From positions 20,249,793 to 20,313,792 of the forward strand of contig NC_092248.1 of NCBI RefSeq assembly GCF_036320965.1: 64,000 nucleotides of DNA. The letters are read 5' to 3'. Below, in pieces: positions 59,900 through 64,000 of this stretch. The notes beneath the pieces are model-generated. The model worked only from the letters and a program-made list of their open reading frames with translations. It was not told where the DNA came from and searched no databases. Numbering within the stretch: position 1 is the stretch's first letter; each line of letters starts with the position of its first letter. This DNA comes from Panulirus ornatus (lineage: Eukaryota > Arthropoda > Malacostraca > Decapoda > Palinuridae). The position numbers and the translations under genes are program-made.

Positions 59900-62800
59900 A
59901 TTAAACTCTATTTCTTGCCCTCCTTTCACCCTCCTGCATGTTCAGGCCCCGATCACACAAAATCTTTTTCACTCCATCTTTCCACCTCCAATTTGGTCTC
60001 CCTCTTCTCCTCGTTCCCTCCACCTCCGACACATATATCCTCTTGGTCAATCTCTCCTCACTCATTCTCTCCATGTGCCCAAACCATTTCAAAACACCCT
60101 CTTCTGCTCTCTCAACCACGCTCTTTTTATTTCCACACATCTCTCTTACCCTTACGTTACTTACTCGATCAAACCACCTCACACCACACATTGTCCTCAA
60201 ACATCTCATTTCCAGCACATCCATCCTCCTGCGCACATCTCTATCCATAGCCCACGCCTCGCAACCATACAACATTGTTGGAACCACTATTCCCTCAAAC
60301 ATACCCATTTTTGCTTTCCGAGATAATGTTCTCGACTTCCACACATTTTTCAAGGCTCCCAAAATTTCGCCCCCTCCCCCACCCTATGATCCACTTCCGC
60401 TTCCATGGTTCCATCCGCTGACAGATCCACTCCCAGATATCTAAAACACTTCACTTCCTCCAGTTTTTCTCCATTCAAACTCACCTCCCAATTGACTTGA
60501 CCCTCACCCCTACTGTACCTAATAACCTTGCTCTTATTCACATTTACTCTCAACTTTCTTCTTCCACACACTTTACCAAACTCAGTCACCAGCTTCTGCA
60601 GTTTCTCACATGAATCAGCCACCAGCGCTGTATCATCAGCGAACAACAATTGACTCACTTCCCAAGCTCTCTCATCCCCAACAGACTTCATACTTGCCCC
60701 TCTTTCCAGGACTCTTGCATTTACCTCCTTTACAACCCCATCCATAAACAAATTAAACAACCATGGAGACATCACACACCCCTGCCGCAAACCTACATTC
60801 ACTGAGAACCAATCACTTTCCTCTCTTCCTACACGTACACATGCCTTACATCCTCGATAAAAACTTTTCACTGCTTCTAACAACTTGCCTCCCACACCAT
60901 ATATTCTTAATACCTTCCACAGAGCATCTCTATCAACTCTATCATATGCCTTCTCCAGATCCATAAATGCTACATACAAATCCATTTGCTTTTCTAAGTA
61001 TTTCTCACATACATTCTTCAAAGCAAACACCTGATCCACACATCCTCTACCACTTCTGAAACCGCACTGCTCTTCCCCAATCTGATGCTCTGTACATGCC
61101 TTCACCCTCTCAATCAATACCCTCCCATATAATTTACCAGGAATACTCAACAAACTTATACCTCTGTAATTTGAGCACTCACTCTTATCCCCTTTGCCTT
61201 TGTACAATGGCACTATGCACGCATTCCGCCAATCCTCAGGCACCTCACCATGAGTCATACATACATTAAATAACCTTACCAACCAGTCAACAATACAGTC
61301 ACCCCCTTTCTTAATAAATTCCACTGCAATACCATCCAAACCTGCTGCCTTGCCGGCTTTCATCTTCCGCAAAGCTTTTACTACCTCTTCTCTGTTTACC
61401 AAATCATTTTCCCTAACCCTCTCACTTTGCACACCACCTCGACCAAAACACCCTATATCTGCCACTCTGTCATCAGACACATTCAACAAACCTTCAAAAT
61501 ACTCATTCCATCTCCTTCTCACATCACCGCTACTTGTTATCACCTCCCCATTTACGCCCTTCACTGAAGTTCCCATTTGCTCCCTTGTCTTACGCACCCT
61601 ATTTACCTCCTTCCAGAACATCTTTTTATTCTCCCTAAAATTTACTGATAGTCTCTCACCCCAACTCTCATTTGCCCTTTTTTTCACCTCTTGCACCTTT
61701 CTCTTGACCTCCTGTCTCTTTCTTTTATACTTCTCCCACTCAATTGCATTTTTTCCCTGCAAAAATCGTCCAAATGCCTCTCTCTTCTCTTTCACTAATA
61801 CTCTTACTTCTTCATCCCACCACTCACTACCCTTTCTAAACAGCCCACCTCCCACTCTTCTCATGCCACAAGCATCTTTTGCGCAATCCATCACTGATTC
61901 CCTAAATACATCCCATTCCTCCCCGACTCCCCTTACTTCCATTGTTCTCACCTTTTTCCATTCTGTACACAGTCTCTCCTGGTACTTCCCCACACAGGTC
62001 TCCTTCCCAAGCTCACTTACTCTCACCACCTTCTTCACCCCAACATTCACTCCTCTTTTCTGAAAACCCATACTAATCTTCACCTTAGCCTCCACAAGAT
62101 AATGATCAGACATCCCTCCAGTTGCACCTCTCAGCACATTAACATCCAAAAGTCTCTCTTTCGCACGCCTGTCAATTAACACGTAATCCAATAACGCTCT
62201 CTGGCCATCTCTCCTACTTACATAAGTATACTTATGTATATCTCGCTTTTTAAACCAGGTATTCCCAATCATCAGTCCTTTTTCAGCACATAAATCTACA
62301 AGCTCTTCACCATTTCCATTTACAACACTGAACACCCCATGAATACCAATTATTCCCTCAACTGCCACATTACTCACCTTTGCATTCAAATCACCCATCA
62401 CTATAACCCGGTCTCGTGCATCAAAACCGCTAACACACTCATTTAGCTGCTCCCAAAACACTTGCCTCTCATGATCTTTCTTCTCATGCCCAGGTGCATA
62501 TGCACCAATAATCACCCACCTCTCTCCATCAACTTTCAATTTTACCCATATTAATCGAGAATTTACTTTCTTACATTCTATCACATACTCCCACAACTCC
62601 TGTTTCAGGAGTATTGCTACTCCTTCCCTTGCTCTTGTCCTCTCACTAACCCCTGACTTCACTCCCCAGACATTTCCAAACCACTCTTCCCCTTTACCCT
62701 TGAGCTTCGTTTCACTCAGAGCCAAAACATCCAGGTTCCTTTCCTCAAACATACTACCTATCTCTCCTTTTTTCACATCTTGGTTACATCCACACACATT

Positions 62801-63013
62801 TAGGCACCCCACTCTGAGCCTTCGAGGAGGATGATCACTCCCCGCGTGACTCCTTCTTCTGTTTCCCATTTTAGAAAGTTAATACAAGGAGGGGAGGATT
62901 TCCGGCCCCCCGCTCCCGTCCCCTCTAGTCGCTTTCTACGACACGCGAGGAATACGTGGGAAGTATTCTTTCACCCCTATCCCCAGGGATAATATACATA
63001 TATATATATATAT

Positions 63014-63046
<33 letters not shown>

Positions 63047-63091
63047 TATGCACATACACACACACACACACACATACATATATATACATAT
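59900..63091 (-). mobile_element. RTE-like retrotransposon, near full length, repeat of 44900-48081
   Basis: Minus-strand copy almost identical to 44900-48081, including leader, TA/CA 5' extension and flanks. Its 3' UTR lies in the noisy sequence left of 59900. Confidence 0.88.
59901..62869 (-). pseudogene. RTE endonuclease / reverse transcriptase, one-base frameshift
   Basis: Same protein as 44863-47859 through residue ~837 (start ATG at 62867-62869). A one-base loss in a T run near 60365 (three Ts where the other copy has four) then shifts frame in GAKILGAL. The remaining C-terminal ~150 codons continue in another frame from 60362 to 59901 and run into the poor-quality region before the stop. 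All endonuclease and RT catalytic motifs precede the lesion. The deletion could be genuine or a homopolymer sequencing error, given the noisy sequence beginning 465 bases away. Confidence 0.85.

Positions 63092-63151
<60 letters not shown>
63092..63151. repeat. (TA)n array
   Basis: Equivalent of 48082-48144. Confidence 0.92.
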
Positions 63152-63157
<6 letters not shown>

Positions 63158-63618
63158 TTGTGCCCCTTCTCCTTGCCAACTATATCTCCTATCCCATTTT
63201 CTCTTCTCTGATCGTTTCAAGGTTTTCCGTCATGCAATCTGCGATTCCTTTTTGCGAGTCTGATAAAATGGAATGATCCCATTCACAGTTTCCTGTCGAT
63301 CTTCCGCCGTCCAGAGCAAAGTATCTGCGGGTGTGAACGTGTAAGGGAAGCTGCGGCATACAAGATACAACGGGGATAATCACAGTCATTTAATCATCAT
63401 TCACTCATCTCTTTACAGTAGTTGTGTGGTAGTGAAGTACACGTGTCTTTATCTTTCTTTCTTTTTACAGTTCTCTTCTTTCAATTTTGAAGTTTTTTTA
63501 TATGGATTTTTTTAAAGCATTTTTTATAAAGGATTTTTTTTATATAAATTTTCGTGCACTGAAATGTTAATGTATTTTTTAAGATACGCATAAAACCTCG
63601 AGAAGAATAAAAAATGGT
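63152..63618. other. Low-copy sequence, repeat of 48145-48610
   Basis: Nearly base-for-base identical to 48145-48610. One A-to-G difference was noted near 63518. Confidence 0.7.
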
Positions 63619-63852
63619 AAGTTCCCAAGTGCACTTTCGTGTCTTGATCACATCGTTCGGGAAGATACGAAAATGAGACAGAAGACGTAGAACAATAAGT
63701 TGATATACAGGGAGGAGCCGTAATTTGTTTACCAGTGGCGTCTTAGCTACGACTCTTCCCAGTACATCAACTGACTGTTCTACGTCTTCTGCCTCATTCT
63801 TGTGTCTCTCCTGACGATGTGGTCATTACACGAAAGTGTATTTGGAAACTTT
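63619..63852. mobile_element. Palindromic pair of Penelope-like arms, repeat of 48611-48844
   Basis: Same inverted arms and hammerhead-like motifs as 48611-48844, with a few substitutions (for example near 63709 and 63732). Confidence 0.7.
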
Positions 63853-63937
63853 TCGTGTTTAATTTTCCCCGTGGTTTTATGCATATACTAGACCACGCGC
63901 ACCCCTTTGACCCCTTGCAATATATTTTTTTTTTTTT

Positions 63938-64000
63938 TGTCGCTGTCTCCCGCGTTTGCGAGGTAGCGCAAGGAAACAGACGAAAGAAATGGCCCAACCC
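63938..64000 (-). mobile_element. RTE-like 3' terminus, continues beyond the window
   Basis: T run, terminal stem-loop and the start of the short 3' UTR on the minus strand. Equivalent to the copy starting at 48931, cut by the window edge. Confidence 0.85.

Larger units (their letters stand above)
53851..59900. other. Indel-ridden near-duplicate of about 46100-52640; probably unpolished assembly
   Basis: The order of blocks reproduces the 46100-52640 interval: RTE 5' half and leader, TA/CA extension, low-copy segment, Penelope-like arm pair, truncated RTE, Penelope-like RT, RTE 3' end. Single-base insertions and deletions and homopolymer expansions occur every ten to twenty bases in coding, noncoding and microsatellite parts alike. 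Damage is worst at 58210-59680. Mutation of old repeats would not be this uniform across unrelated blocks, so low-consensus long-read sequence is the likeliest explanation. The SINE and the PLE arm present at 50574-51013 are missing here. Confidence 0.75.

Overview
The window is eukaryotic, repeat-dominated DNA, most likely from an arthropod and probably a decapod crustacean. The support is interstitial TTAGG-type repeats (the arthropod telomere motif), very long (TA)n and (GT)n arrays, and a mix of RTE-like, CR1-like and Penelope-like retroelements. The decapod assignment is inference; the sequence alone does not name a species. I found no host protein-coding gene, no functional tRNA or rRNA gene, and no prokaryotic feature.

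The main component is one family of RTE-like non-LTR retrotransposon, present in about 25 copies or fragments on both strands. A complete copy has a ~120 bp 5' leader, a single 998-codon frame (AP-type endonuclease, reverse transcriptase, basic C-terminal region), a ~185 bp 3' UTR ending in a short stem-loop (CTCGC/GCGGG), and a simple tail of poly(A) and/or (TA)n. Two copies are intact (CDS 11993-14989 and 44863-47859, 8 residue differences by eye). A third (59900-62869) is one base from intact. Older copies (7760-10275, 26870-30392, 30705-33092, 33096-35312) have a longer 3' UTR and a later stop codon, so at least two subfamilies exist. A ~235 bp SINE-like element (26589-26826, 50574-50807, truncated copies elsewhere) shares its 5' head with the RTE leader and its 3' stem-loop with the RTE 3' end, so it looks like a non-autonomous partner.

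Layout: 1-18850 is RTE copies joined through (TA)n arrays, with full-length copy 11808-15203. 18851-25250 is an island of other sequence: CR1-like LINE fragments (19585-19975, 21600-22330), a telomere-like array (20070-20436), a tRNA-derived SINE head, (GT)n tracts and a 30-bp minisatellite (22893-24985). 25250-36872 is more RTE and SINE copies, mostly the old subfamily, plus a tRNA-like SINE head near 35446. 36873-40228 holds unassigned DNA, a ~60-bp degenerate repeat, a 36-bp minisatellite (38438-40020) and an (ATT)n tract. 40229-53850 is young RTE copies, a SINE and a Penelope-like element (PLE) whose terminal arms carry hammerhead-ribozyme-like motifs. 53851-59900 is an indel-ridden near-duplicate of about 46100-52640 that looks like unpolished assembly. 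59900-64000 is an almost exact repeat of 44900-48990.

Functionally the window is a retroelement nursery. The intact RTE copies could supply endonuclease and reverse transcriptase to themselves and to the SINE-like element, and the (TA)n tails they leave appear to be the sites where later copies sit.
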